Assembly (NCBI GenBank): GCA_017577925.1
Contig: PKQU01000005.1
Location: forward strand, 1-24,626
Length of the DNA: 24,626 nucleotides
Reading direction: 5' to 3'
Source: Bacillota bacterium
Lineage (GTDB): Bacteria; Bacillota; Bacilli; Calditerricolales; Calditerricolaceae
Under the pieces are notes generated by a model that was not told the origin of the DNA, searched no databases, and saw nothing but the letters and a program-made list of their open reading frames with translations. Every line of letters begins with the position of its first letter. Within the stretch, counting starts at the first letter, position 1. Both the position numbers and the translations under genes were made by a program. Positions 1-7,234 of the stretch are shown here, one piece after another.

Positions 1-147
1 AAGGATGCGAATGGGTCGATCTATGTGAACCGGGGCTCGTGGGCAAGGGTAAAGAAAAATACCAAACAAGATGGTACTAAAAAATCGGGGCAAAGTCAAC
101 GGACTCGTGCGCGTCGTCGTCGCCATAAGCCACCGACCAGAGGATGA
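1..147 (+). CDS. Possible C-terminal end of a plus-strand gene, cut by the window edge
   Basis: Frame 1 is open from the first base to a TGA at 145-147 (48 codons). It reads through a short segment of the form IYVNRGSW near codons 7-14 and then turns rich in lysine and arginine. The segment vaguely resembles the asparagine-glycine-serine-tryptophan strand near the end of some calcineurin-like phosphoesterases, but this is a weak resemblance. The frame would overlap the 3' end of truA on the opposite strand by about 70 bases, and the basic tail may simply be antisense to truA. No start is in the window. It could be chance. Confidence 0.15.
   Translation, partial: KDANGSIYVNRGSWARVKKNTKQDGTKKSGQSQRTRARRRRHKPPTRG
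51..78 (-). terminator. Weak intrinsic terminator overlapping the truA stop codon
   Basis: On the minus strand, arms AGTACCA (78-72) and TGGTATT (64-58) form a 7-bp stem with one G-T pair and a 7-nt loop. The run TTTCTTT follows at 57-51. The upstream arm includes two bases of the truA stop codon. The stem is AU-rich and weak. Its position suggests that the long minus-strand array ends at truA. Confidence 0.4.
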
Positions 148-859
148 GCCCGTGGGGCGGTGCCGTCTTCCCTGCGGCGGCCCGGTCACGGGCGGCGAGG
201 ATGTCCGGCATGGTCTCCGGATCGCGCAGGCCCTGTCCCACTTCCAACAGCGTGCCGACGAGAATGCGTACCATGTTGTAGAGAAAGCCGTCCGCCGCAA
301 AGCAGAACCAGATGTCCCGGCCGCAAACAACAATGTCGGCCCGGCGCAGGTGGCGAACGCGGTCACCCTTCACCGTGGTTTTGGCCGAGCAGAAGGAGGT
401 GAAGTCGTGCCGTCCGAGGAGATAGCGGGCCGCCGCGCGCATGCGCGCCACATCGAGGGGGTGCGGGACGTGATACGCGTAACGCCGCGCGAGAACATCG
501 GGAACGGGACGATTGTCCACACGGTAGACGTAGGTCTTGCCGGTAGCGCTGTAGCGGGCGTGAAAGGCCGAGTCGACCTCCCGGGCATCCCGCACGACGA
601 CGTCCGGCGGCAATACGGCATTGAGGGCAAGCGGCCATTTGTCCACCGGGATGCGGCTGTCCGTTTCAAAATGGACCACCTGGCCGTAGGCGTGCACGCC
701 GGCATCGGTGCGCCCGGCACCGACCACACGCACCGGCGCCTTGGTCAGCTTGGCCAGGGCGTCTTGAAGAACTCCCTGCACCGTGCGCCGGTTCGGCTGT
801 ACCTGAAAACCGGAAAAATCGGTCCCGTCGTAGCTCACCGTCAAGCGGATCTTGCGCAT
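77..859 (-). CDS. truA: tRNA pseudouridine(38-40) synthase TruA
   Basis: This 260-residue protein matches the usual TruA length. TruA isomerizes uridines 38, 39 and 40 in the anticodon stem-loop of many tRNAs. The N-terminus carries the family pattern YDGTDFSGFQ (residues 10-19). The catalytic aspartate is D52 in the motif GRTDAGVHA (49-57). The start is ATG at 859, 28 nt after the ecfT stop, with a purine-rich GGAAGAGGA upstream. It is the last gene of the array, after ecfA1-ecfA2-ecfT, the same order as in Bacillus. In Bacillus rplM-rpsI would follow; here only 76 bases remain, and they show no L13 start but do show a possible terminator. Confidence 0.96.
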   Translation of the reverse strand: MRKIRLTVSYDGTDFSGFQVQPNRRTVQGVLQDALAKLTKAPVRVVGAGRTDAGVHAYGQVVHFETDSRIPVDKWPLALNAVLPPDVVVRDAREVDSAFHARYSATGKTYVYRVDNRPVPDVLARRYAYHVPHPLDVARMRAAARYLLGRHDFTSFCSAKTTVKGDRVRHLRRADIVVCGRDIWFCFAADGFLYNMVRILVGTLLEVGQGLRDPETMPDILAARDRAAAGKTAPPHGLILWSVAYGDDDAHESVDFAPIF

Positions 860-887
860 AGCCCCACACCGTCCTCTTCCGTGTCTC

Positions 888-1688
888 CTAGGCCCACCAC
901 ATCACGGCGGAAAGGACCAGGGCAAGCGGGATCAGCACCGCGTCACGGCGCGTCCAGACAAGCGGCCGCAGTCGCGTGCGCCCCTCACCGCCGCGCCAGC
1001 CCCGGGCCTCCATGGCCAGCGCCAGCTCTTCGGCCCGGCGGAAGGCCCCGACAAACAGGGGAACGAGCAGGGCCAAGAGGTGCTGGGCGCGGCGGGCCAG
1101 CGGTCCCGTCGTGAAGTCAGCTCCCCGCGCCGCCTGGGCCCGGGCGATGCGCTCGGCCTCCTCCAGCAGCGTGGGCACAAAGCGCAGCGCCACGCTCATC
1201 ATCAAAGCCAGCTCGGCCACCGGAACGCCAAAGCGGCGCAGCGGGGAAAGAAGGCGCGCAAACCCATCCGTCAGGGCGAGCGGCGACGTGGTGAGGGTCA
1301 GCAGCGAAGAGGCCGCCACGAGAAACAACACGCGCAGCGCCACCACCCCCGCCGTCAGCAGCCCGCCTGTGGTGACGGCCAGCGGTCCCCACGCCCACAG
1401 GACATCACCTTGTCGCGTCGTCAGGGCGTGCAACGCGGCGGTGAAGGCCAACAGCCAAAGCAGGGGGCGCAGCCCGCGCAGGAGGTAGCCCAACGGAACG
1501 CGTGAAAGCAAGGCCGCGCCCAGGATCACGGTAAAGAGCGCAGCAAAGTCGACCGCCGACCGCGCGAAAAGGGCCAACACCGCCAAGAGCAGCAGGAAGA
1601 GGAGCTTCCCACGCGGATCAAGGGCGTGCACAACCGATTCGCGCGGCAGATAGGCGCCCAGCGGGAGGTGGCGCAACCTGGCGATCAT
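888..1688 (-). CDS. ecfT: Energy-coupling factor transporter transmembrane protein EcfT
   Basis: EcfT is the membrane scaffold of group II ECF transporters. It links the two ATPases EcfA1 and EcfA2 to interchangeable substrate-binding S components for vitamins and trace nutrients. The 266-residue protein has several hydrophobic segments (about 28-44, 46-62, 74-90, 104-132, 204-216 and 249-265). It also has the two A-R-G coupling signatures of the family, at 187-189 and 228-230, which sit on the helices that dock onto the ATPases. The ATG overlaps the ecfA2 stop by 4 nt (ATGA), so translation is probably coupled. No S component is encoded in the window, which fits a shared module. Confidence 0.95.
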   Translation of the reverse strand: MIARLRHLPLGAYLPRESVVHALDPRGKLLFLLLLAVLALFARSAVDFAALFTVILGAALLSRVPLGYLLRGLRPLLWLLAFTAALHALTTRQGDVLWAWGPLAVTTGGLLTAGVVALRVLFLVAASSLLTLTTSPLALTDGFARLLSPLRRFGVPVAELALMMSVALRFVPTLLEEAERIARAQAARGADFTTGPLARRAQHLLALLVPLFVGAFRRAEELALAMEARGWRGGEGRTRLRPLVWTRRDAVLIPLALVLSAVMWWA

Positions 1689-2554
1689 CGCCGCCCCCTC
1701 CTCCGCGCAAATCGGTCGGCAATCGCCTCCGCGAGGGCCTCGACAGTCAGCGGCATCTCGGCGAAGGGCGGGTCAAGGAAGCGGCTCACCTCGGCAGCCA
1801 CGGCCGCCGGCTCGGGCACTTCGACGCCGGCCTGTTGGAGGACGTCGCGGCGGGAGAACACCTCAGCCGGCGACCCCTCCAGGACAAGCCGTCCCTCTTG
1901 CAGGACGAGGAGCCGGTCTGCCAGCTCGGCCACCTCCTCCATGGTGTGGGTGACCCAGATCACGGTCATGCCCTCCTCCCGGTGCAGCTGCCGGATGAGC
2001 GCAACCAGCTGGTTGCGTCCGCGCGGGTCGAGACCTGCCGTGGGCTCGTCCAACACGAGCACCTCGGGCTGCGCGGCCAGGACGCCGGCTAAGGCCACAC
2101 GCCGCTTCTCCCCGCCGCTCAAGGCGAAGGGGGACCGGCGGGCAACGCGATCGGGGTCGAGGCCGACCGCCTCCAGCGCCTCGCGCACCCGTTGCCGCAC
2201 CAGATCCTCAGGCCAGCCGAAGTTGCGCGGCCCGTACGCCACATCCTCCTCCACCGTCTCGGCGAAGAGCTGGTGCTCCGGGTACTGGAAAACCAGCCCC
2301 ACCCGCTGGCGCAGCGTGGGCGGCACGCGGCTCCCGGGCCTCAAGGTCACATCCCCCACGCGTACCTCGCCCACCGTAGGGAGCAAGAGCCCGTTGAAAT
2401 GCTGGATGAGCGTCGACTTGCCCGAGCCGGTAGCACCAATGATCCCGACGAAGGAACCCGCCGGCAGGTGAAACGTCACCTCGCGAAGGGCGGGCCGCGC
2501 AAAAGGCGTACCGACGTCATACACGTGGGTCAAGCCGTCGACCACAATCTCCAT
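1685..2554 (-). CDS. ecfA2: Energy-coupling factor transporter ATPase EcfA2
   Basis: This is one of two ABC ATPases that power the ECF vitamin uptake module. In 289 residues it shows Walker A GATGSGKST (40-48), Q-loop Q90 in the group FQYPEHQLF, signature LSGGE (145-149), Walker B VLVLDE (165-170) and the switch histidine H203. The YPEHQLF group after the Q-loop is typical of ECF ATPases. The start at 2554 lies within the last 25 bases of ecfA1, and ecfT overlaps its end by 4 nt, so the three genes form a tightly coupled unit. I assign A2 rather than A1 because it is the second ATPase in the order A1-A2-T, as in Bacillus. Confidence 0.93.
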   Translation of the reverse strand: MEIVVDGLTHVYDVGTPFARPALREVTFHLPAGSFVGIIGATGSGKSTLIQHFNGLLLPTVGEVRVGDVTLRPGSRVPPTLRQRVGLVFQYPEHQLFAETVEEDVAYGPRNFGWPEDLVRQRVREALEAVGLDPDRVARRSPFALSGGEKRRVALAGVLAAQPEVLVLDEPTAGLDPRGRNQLVALIRQLHREEGMTVIWVTHTMEEVAELADRLLVLQEGRLVLEGSPAEVFSRRDVLQQAGVEVPEPAAVAAEVSRFLDPPFAEMPLTVEALAEAIADRFARRRGRR

Positions 2555-3378
2555 AAGGCCGTCACCAACTCGTCACGTGTCACCACGTCGCGGGAAAGGG
2601 GAAGACCGCGCCGGATCAGCCGCTCGCGCAACGCCACCACCGGCGGGACGTCCAGTCCGAGGGCCTCGAGACGCCCGGGATCGGCGTACACCTCGCGCGG
2701 CGGGCCGCTGGCCACGAGGCGACCGTCGGCCACCACGACGACGCGGTCCGCCGCCAGCGTCTCCTCCAGGCGGTGGGTGATGAACAGGACGGTCATGCCC
2801 CGCTCGCGGTGCAAGCGGCGCACCGTTGCCCACACCTCACGCCGCCCCTGAGGGTCAAGCATCGCCGTCGCCTCGTCGAGGACCAGCACCTCCGGATGCA
2901 TGGCCAGCGCACCGGCAATGGCCACGCGCTGCTTCTGGCCTCCGGACAGGCGATGCGGCGGGGCATCGCGCAGGGCGCTCAGTCCGGTTACCCGCAGCGC
3001 CTCGTCCACGCGCCGGCGGATCTCCTCCGGCGCCAGGCCCAGGTTCTCCGGACCGAAGGCCACATCTTCCTCCACCGTCGGGGCAACAAGCTGGTTGTCG
3101 GGATTCTGAAAGACGACGGCCACCCGGCTGCGCAGCTCGCCGATGCGCGATTCGTCGTCGGTGGGAATGCCGCACACCGTCACCTTTCCTTCGGTGGGCA
3201 CCAGCAAGCCGGCGGCCAGCTTGGCCAGCGTCGACTTGCCCGAGCCGTTTGGCCCCACGAGGGCGACCCATTCGCCGCAGGCCACCGTCAGCGTCACGCC
3301 GCGCACGGCCCACATCGGCTGCCCGTCGCCATCGGGGTAGGCATACCCCACTCCCTCGTACGCGACTGCCGCGTGCAT
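2530..3378 (-). CDS. ecfA1: Energy-coupling factor transporter ATPase EcfA1
   Basis: This is the first ATPase of the ECF module. I chose the ATG at 3378 because a strong GGGGGAGG site lies just upstream and the alignable sequence begins there; an in-frame upstream extension would read through the rplQ terminator region. The resulting 282 residues carry Walker A GPNGSGKST (42-50), Q91 in FQNPDNQLV, LSGGQ (144-148), Walker B VLVLDE (164-169) and H202. The FQNPDNQLV group is characteristic of ECF ATPases. It follows rplQ after a strong terminator, with only about 30 nt between U-tract and start codon and no clear promoter. Expression probably depends on read-through. Confidence 0.93.
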   Translation of the reverse strand: MHAAVAYEGVGYAYPDGDGQPMWAVRGVTLTVACGEWVALVGPNGSGKSTLAKLAAGLLVPTEGKVTVCGIPTDDESRIGELRSRVAVVFQNPDNQLVAPTVEEDVAFGPENLGLAPEEIRRRVDEALRVTGLSALRDAPPHRLSGGQKQRVAIAGALAMHPEVLVLDEATAMLDPQGRREVWATVRRLHRERGMTVLFITHRLEETLAADRVVVVADGRLVASGPPREVYADPGRLEALGLDVPPVVALRERLIRRGLPLSRDVVTRDELVTALWRLWSTA

Positions 3379-3409
3379 ACGCCTCCCCCTTTTTTGCCCC
3401 AACCTCCGG

Positions 3410-3466
3410 TGAAGAAAAAAGAAAAAGGGCAAGAAAACAGAATCCGGACCGGCGCCGGATCCTGTT
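3410..3466 (-). terminator. Strong intrinsic terminator after rplQ
   Basis: On the minus strand a 12-bp stem (AACAGGATCCGG at 3466-3455 with CCGGATTCTGTT at 3447-3436, one G-T pair) closes a 7-nt loop. It is followed by TTTTCTTGCCCTTTTT and further pyrimidines down to about 3410. It sits 18 nt after the rplQ stop and marks the end of the S10-spc-alpha transcript, with the ECF-truA genes beyond it. Confidence 0.85.
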
Positions 3467-3484
3467 CACCCTTTTTCCGCCCGC

Positions 3485-3850
3485 TCACTCTACCAGTTCC
3501 AAAACCACCATCGGCGCAGCGTCGCCCCGGCGCGGCCCCAGCTTCAGGATGCGGGTGTAACCGCCGTTGCGCTCCTTGTAACGCGGGGCGATATCGGAAA
3601 ACAGTTTTTGGATCGCGTCCTGCCCCGTGCTCGGGTCCGCCACTTCTTTGCGCACAAAGGCGGCCACTTGCCGGCGCGCGTGCAGATCGCCGCGCTTGGC
3701 GAGCGTGATCATCTTCTCGGCAATGGACCGCACCTGCTTGGCCTTCGCTTCCGTTGTTTTGATCCGCTCGTAAATGATGAGGTCGGTCACCAGATCGCGA
3801 AACAGGGCCTTGCGGGCCGCCGTTTTGCGACCGAGTTTGCCAGCCGGCAT
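3485..3850 (-). CDS. rplQ: 50S ribosomal protein L17
   Basis: L17 is a large-subunit protein that binds 23S rRNA near the exit-tunnel region. The 121 residues match the bacterial length. The N-terminus (KLGRKTAARKALFRDLVTDL) is the family signature, and ERNGGYTRILKLGPRRGD is the conserved C-terminal part. The first residues, MPAG, differ from the MGYRK type of Bacillus and resemble other lineages. The ATG at 3850 has AAGGAGGGG 8-9 nt upstream, within 26 nt of the rpoA stop. It is the last gene before the strong terminator. Confidence 0.97.
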   Translation of the reverse strand: MPAGKLGRKTAARKALFRDLVTDLIIYERIKTTEAKAKQVRSIAEKMITLAKRGDLHARRQVAAFVRKEVADPSTGQDAIQKLFSDIAPRYKERNGGYTRILKLGPRRGDAAPMVVLELVE

Positions 3851-3876
3851 GCTGGATCCCCTCCTTCAGTGCATCC

Positions 3877-4821
3877 CTAATCGTCTTTGCGCAGGGACAG
3901 GCCCAGTTCGGCCAATTTCTCCTGCACTTCTTCGAGCGATTTTTTCCCGAGGTTGCGCACCTTCATCATGTCTTCCTCGGTTTTCTGGATCAGCTCGCCC
4001 ACGGTGTTGATCCCCGCGCGCTTCAGGCAGTTGTACGAGCGCACGGAGAGATCGAGCTCCTCGATCGGCATGTCGAGGACCTTTTCTTTCTTGTCGTCCT
4101 CTTTCTCCACCATAATCTCCGCGTCCTGGGCATTCTGCGTCAAGCCGACAAACAGGTTGAGGTGTTCGGTCAGGATCTTGGCGCCCAAACTGACCGCTTC
4201 TTCCGGTCGAATGCTGCCGTCGGTCCACACTTCGAGGGTGAGCTTGTCGTAGTTGGTCACTTGGCCGACACGGGTGTTCTCCACACTGTAGTTGACGCGC
4301 CGGATCGGCGTGTAAATCGAATCAATCGGAATGACGCCGATGGGTTGATCCGGCTTTTTGTTCCCTTCCGCCGGCACGTAGCCCCGTCCGCGCTTGGCCG
4401 TCATGCGCATCGACAGGCGCGCCCCTTCGGCCAAGGTGGCAATGTGCAGGTCGGGGTTCAAAATTTCCACGTCGCTATCGTGGCGGATGTCGGCCGCCTT
4501 CACTTCCCCTTCGCCGACGGCATCAATTTCGAGGATCTTCTCCTCGTCCGAGTGGATCTTGAGGGTGAGGTTCTTCAGGTTGAGGATGATCTGCGTGGTG
4601 TCCTCCAGAACCCCCTCAATCGTGGAGAACTCATGCAGTACGCCGTCGATCTGCACGCTCGTGATCGCCGCGCCGGGGAGCGAGGAAAGCAGGATGCGAC
4701 GCAGGGAGTTGCCCAGCGTCGTTCCATACCCTCTCTCCAGCGGCTCGACGACGATCTTGCCGTATCGGCCGTCCTCGCTCACCTCGACGACCTCAATCTT
4801 CGGCTTTTCGATCTCGATCAT
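3877..4821 (-). CDS. rpoA: DNA-directed RNA polymerase subunit alpha
   Basis: The alpha subunit dimerizes to nucleate assembly of RNA polymerase, and its C-terminal domain contacts UP elements and activators. The 314 residues are normal for Bacilli. The N-terminal domain (about 1-230) contains the assembly motif GYGTTLGNSLRRILLSS (31-47). A charged linker rich in E, D and K (238-247) leads to the C-terminal domain (about 250-314), with the DNA-binding region around RSYNCLKRAGI (261-271) and VRNLGKKS (288-295). The start at 4821 has AAGGAGGG about 12 nt upstream, slightly far. A 143-nt gap with a large hairpin separates it from rpsK. Confidence 0.98.
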   Translation of the reverse strand: MIEIEKPKIEVVEVSEDGRYGKIVVEPLERGYGTTLGNSLRRILLSSLPGAAITSVQIDGVLHEFSTIEGVLEDTTQIILNLKNLTLKIHSDEEKILEIDAVGEGEVKAADIRHDSDVEILNPDLHIATLAEGARLSMRMTAKRGRGYVPAEGNKKPDQPIGVIPIDSIYTPIRRVNYSVENTRVGQVTNYDKLTLEVWTDGSIRPEEAVSLGAKILTEHLNLFVGLTQNAQDAEIMVEKEDDKKEKVLDMPIEELDLSVRSYNCLKRAGINTVGELIQKTEEDMMKVRNLGKKSLEEVQEKLAELGLSLRKDD

Positions 4822-4844
4822 CAGTTGCCGAACCCTCCTTCAGC

Positions 4845-4889
4845 GGGTGCCCCTCCCGCTCCGGGCAGGGCCTCCGGCGGGAGGCACCC
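4845..4889. promoter_or_regulatory. Large GC-rich hairpin in the rpsK-rpoA gap
   Basis: GGGTGCC (4845-4851) plus TCCCG (4854-4858) pairs perfectly with CGGGA plus GGCACCC (4878-4889), leaving a 2-nt CC bulge. The minus-strand transcript forms the same stem just before the rpoA ribosome binding site. No U-tract follows, so it is not a standard terminator. It could be an mRNA processing or stability element or a translational control site for rpoA. The rest of the 143-nt gap (4822-4964) shows no gene. Confidence 0.5.
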
Positions 4890-4964
4890 GGTCGTGCCGG
4901 AGCGGCGCGCGCGTTGCTCCCGTTCTTCCACCAGTATGGGATGACGGCACCCCAGCTAAACCCG

Positions 4965-5363
4965 TTAGACCCGACGGCGCTTCGGCGGACGGCACCCGTT
5001 GTGCGGAATCGGGGTGACGTCCTTGATGACGCTCACTTCCAGCCCGGCAGCCTGCAGCGAGCGGATGGCCGCTTCCCGGCCGGCCCCCGGACCTTTTACC
5101 TGCACCTCAACCGTCTTCATCCCGTGCTCCATGGCCGCCTTGGCCGCCGCTTCCGCCGCCATCTGCGCCGCAAACGGCGTGCTCTTGCGCGACCCCTTGA
5201 ACCCCATCGTCCCGGCGCTGGCCCACGCGATGGTGTTGCCTTGCGGATCGGTGATCGTCACGATGGTGTTGTTGAAGGTCGACTTGATGTGGGCGATGCC
5301 CTGCTCGATATGCTTGCGATCCCGGCGGCGAACCCGGGTCGTCGTCCCTTTCCGCTTGGCCAT
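4965..5363 (-). CDS. rpsK: 30S ribosomal protein S11
   Basis: S11 is a platform protein of the small subunit that contacts 16S rRNA near the E site. I chose ATG at 5363 (MAKRK), 8 nt from AAGGAGG, over a GTG one codon earlier. The 132 residues include the conserved ends of the family: the basic N-terminus, GSRKSTPFAAQMAAE in the centre and the tail TPIPHNGCRPPKRRRV. It lies 25 nt after rpsM, as in the Bacillus alpha segment. There is no rpsD between rpsK and rpoA, which is normal for Bacilli. Confidence 0.98.
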   Translation of the reverse strand: MAKRKGTTTRVRRRDRKHIEQGIAHIKSTFNNTIVTITDPQGNTIAWASAGTMGFKGSRKSTPFAAQMAAEAAAKAAMEHGMKTVEVQVKGPGAGREAAIRSLQAAGLEVSVIKDVTPIPHNGCRPPKRRRV

Positions 5364-5388
5364 CACGCATACCTCCTTGTCCTAGGCG

Positions 5389-5757
5389 TTACTTCTTCTT
5401 GTTGGCAACCGTCTTGCGCGGCCCTTTGCGCGTCCGGGCGTTCGTCCGCGTCCGCTGCCCGCGAACCGGCAAGCCGCGACGATGGCGAATGCCGCGATAG
5501 CACCCGATGTCGATGAGCCGCTTGATGTTCATCGCCACTTCCCGGCGCAGGTCGCCTTCCACCTTCAGGTTCTTGTCGATGTAGTCGCGCAGCTTGGAAA
5601 CCTCTTCTTCGGTCAGGTCGCGCACGCGCGTGTCCGGGTTGACCCCGGTGGCCTCCAGAATCTTCTTCGACGTGGTCCGGCCGATACCGTAGATGTACGT
5701 CAAGGCGATTTCGATGCGCTTGTCACGCGGCAGGTCGACACCCGCAATCCGTGCCAT
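5389..5757 (-). CDS. rpsM: 30S ribosomal protein S13
   Basis: S13 sits in the head of the 30S subunit and contacts the P-site tRNA and the intersubunit bridge to L5. From the canonical start MARIAGVDLP (ATG at 5757) it is 122 residues. It shows the helix-two-turn-helix region (IALTYIYGIG) and the basic tail RGQRTRTNARTRKGP, which reaches toward the tRNA. An ATG three codons upstream sits too close to AAGGAGG to be favoured. It follows rpmJ by 27 nt. Confidence 0.97.
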   Translation of the reverse strand: MARIAGVDLPRDKRIEIALTYIYGIGRTTSKKILEATGVNPDTRVRDLTEEEVSKLRDYIDKNLKVEGDLRREVAMNIKRLIDIGCYRGIRHRRGLPVRGQRTRTNARTRKGPRKTVANKKK

Positions 5758-5784
5758 GGGACCCATTCCCTCCTTGCTGTTGGA

Positions 5785-5898
5785 TTAGCCTTGGCGCTGC
5801 TTGTGTTTCGGGTTTTCGCAAATGATCCGAACGACGCCTTTCCGGCGAATCACCTTGCACTTTTCGCAAATGGGCTTCACCGAAGGACGAACCTTCAT
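5785..5898 (-). CDS. rpmJ: 50S ribosomal protein L36 (zinc-binding form)
   Basis: This 37-residue gene is short but fully diagnostic. L36 is a tiny zinc-finger protein of the large subunit. The translation begins MKVRPSVKPICEKCKV and ends ENPKHKQRQG. The zinc ligands are C11, C14, C27 and H32, so this is the C+ paralogue rather than the zinc-free form induced under zinc limitation in some bacteria. It lies between infA and rpsM, its standard place, 35 nt after infA. Confidence 0.96.
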   Translation of the reverse strand: MKVRPSVKPICEKCKVIRRKGVVRIICENPKHKQRQG

Positions 5899-5933
5899 CG
5901 AAGAATCCCCCTTTTTTCGCGTGTCTGGCCGCC

Positions 5934-6152
5934 TCATTTATACCGGTACGTGATCCGACCGCGCGTCAGATCGTACGGCGACAACTCCACGGTGACCCGG
6001 TCGCCGGGAAGAATGCGGATGAAATTCATGCGGATCTTCCCGGAAACGTGGGCCAGCACCTTGTGCCCATTGTCCAGTTCCACGCGAAACATCGCGTTGG
6101 GAAGCGGCTCGATGACCGTCCCCTCCACTTCAATGACATCATCCTTCGCCAT
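5934..6152 (-). CDS. infA: Translation initiation factor IF-1
   Basis: IF-1 blocks the A site of the 30S subunit during initiation. From ATG at 6152 the protein is 72 residues, the usual length. It is a single S1-type OB fold with the signatures EGTVIEPLPNAMFRVELDNGH and HVSGKIRMNFIRILPGD. An ATG two codons upstream is possible, but spacing from AAGGAG favours 6152. The start overlaps the end of the KOW gene by 14 nt. Confidence 0.97.
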   Translation of the reverse strand: MAKDDVIEVEGTVIEPLPNAMFRVELDNGHKVLAHVSGKIRMNFIRILPGDRVTVELSPYDLTRGRITYRYK

Positions 6153-6465
6153 CGGCATCCTCTCCTTCCGTTCGGTATTCGGGATGCGCGTCGAGGAACG
6201 TTTTGATCGCGTGGCGGAGCTTTCCGTTTGTCACGCGTCCAGTCTCCTCCAGGCTCCGCCGCACCTCGGGCGAAATGTAGTTGAACGGTTCGAGGTGAAT
6301 GCGGTTCTTCTTCTTTGGCCGGTCGAACGTGCGCCGGTCTCCGTCAGCGATCCAGACGAAGCGGTCGTCTTCGATGCGGATCACCACCGCAAACCGCCCC
6401 GCGTCCCGCCCGCGGAGCGCGCGCACGATTTGCCCAACTTCAAAGGATGGCATCTCCGCGGCCAT
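6139..6465 (-). CDS. KOW-domain RNA-binding protein (YbzG-like)
   Basis: This 108-residue protein has an N-terminal KOW-like segment (VGQIVRALRGRDAGRFAVV, about 10-28) followed by a strand-rich region with a basic patch (DRPKKKNRIH). The C-terminus is acidic (GEDADGEG). Bacilli carry a gene of this type between map and infA, called ybzG in B. subtilis as far as I recall. KOW motifs bind RNA in ribosomal proteins and in NusG, so a ribosome-linked role is likely, but no specific function is established. I chose ATG at 6465, 8-9 nt after GAGGTG, over a GTG four codons earlier that nearly touches the map stop. Confidence 0.82.
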   Translation of the reverse strand: MAAEMPSFEVGQIVRALRGRDAGRFAVVIRIEDDRFVWIADGDRRTFDRPKKKNRIHLEPFNYISPEVRRSLEETGRVTNGKLRHAIKTFLDAHPEYRTEGEDADGEG

Positions 6466-6478
6466 GGACACCGTCACC

Positions 6479-7225
6479 TCAGGGAAGCGTCAAGATCTCG
6501 TAGCCGCTGTCCGTCACGGCGACGGTGTGCTCGAAATGGGCGCACAGCGAGCCGTCTGCCGTGACCACCGTCCAGTTGTCCTCGCGCGTGCGGACGTACC
6601 GCTGGCCCGCGTTGACCATCGGCTCGATGGCCAGCACCATGCCCGGCTTGAGGCGCGGGCCGCGTCCGGGCGGTCCATAGTTGGGGATTTGCGGCTCTTC
6701 GTGCAAGCTTTGCCCAATCCCGTGTCCCACATACTCGCGGACGACCGAGAAGCCCGCCGCCTCGACATGCGTTTGGATGGCGTGGGAGACGTCCGACAGC
6801 CGCGCCCCCGGCCGAACCTGCGCAATCCCTTTGTACAGCGACTCTTCCGTCACCCGCAAAAGCCGCTTCGCCTCGTCGGAGATTTCGCCGACGGCGTAGG
6901 TCCATGCCGAATCGCCGTGGTAACCGTCCAATTGGGCACCGATGTCGATGCTGATGATGTCGCCTTCCTTCAACTTGCGGTCTGACGGAATCCCGTGCAC
7001 AAGCTCATCGTTGACCGACGCGCAAATGCTCGCCGGAAATCCGTTGTAGCCCTTGAACGACGGGATGGCGCCGCGCCGGCGGATGTAGTCCTCCGCCATC
7101 TCATCCAGCTCCTTCGTCGTGACCCCCGGACGAATGGCCTTGGCGAGGAGCCGGTGGGTTTCGGCGACGATGCGCCCGGCCTCCCGCATGATCTTCAGCT
7201 CGGCCTCCGACTTGAGAATGATCAT
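6479..7225 (-). CDS. map: Type I methionine aminopeptidase
   Basis: Map removes the initiator methionine from nascent proteins after deformylation. In 248 residues all five metal ligands are present: D94, D105, H168, E201 and E232. The substrate-contacting H77 lies in LVHGIPS. Spacing matches the E. coli type I enzyme (D97, D108, H171, E204, E235) almost exactly. There is no N-terminal zinc-finger extension, so it is subtype Ia. The gene starts 9 nt after adk and lies 13 nt before the KOW gene, its usual place in Bacilli. Confidence 0.97.
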   Translation of the reverse strand: MIILKSEAELKIMREAGRIVAETHRLLAKAIRPGVTTKELDEMAEDYIRRRGAIPSFKGYNGFPASICASVNDELVHGIPSDRKLKEGDIISIDIGAQLDGYHGDSAWTYAVGEISDEAKRLLRVTEESLYKGIAQVRPGARLSDVSHAIQTHVEAAGFSVVREYVGHGIGQSLHEEPQIPNYGPPGRGPRLKPGMVLAIEPMVNAGQRYVRTREDNWTVVTADGSLCAHFEHTVAVTDSGYEILTLP

Positions 7226-7234
7226 CGCCGCTTC

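Noticed and set aside
3379..3432. N-terminal extension of EcfA1 beginning MPFFFFL
   Set aside because: It would be translated from the terminator region, lacks a suitable ribosome binding site, and the ATG at 3378 has an excellent one.
4162..5516. Long plus-strand frames opposite rpoA, rpsK and rpsM
   Set aside because: They are antisense to highly conserved genes with clear start sites and have no family resemblance.
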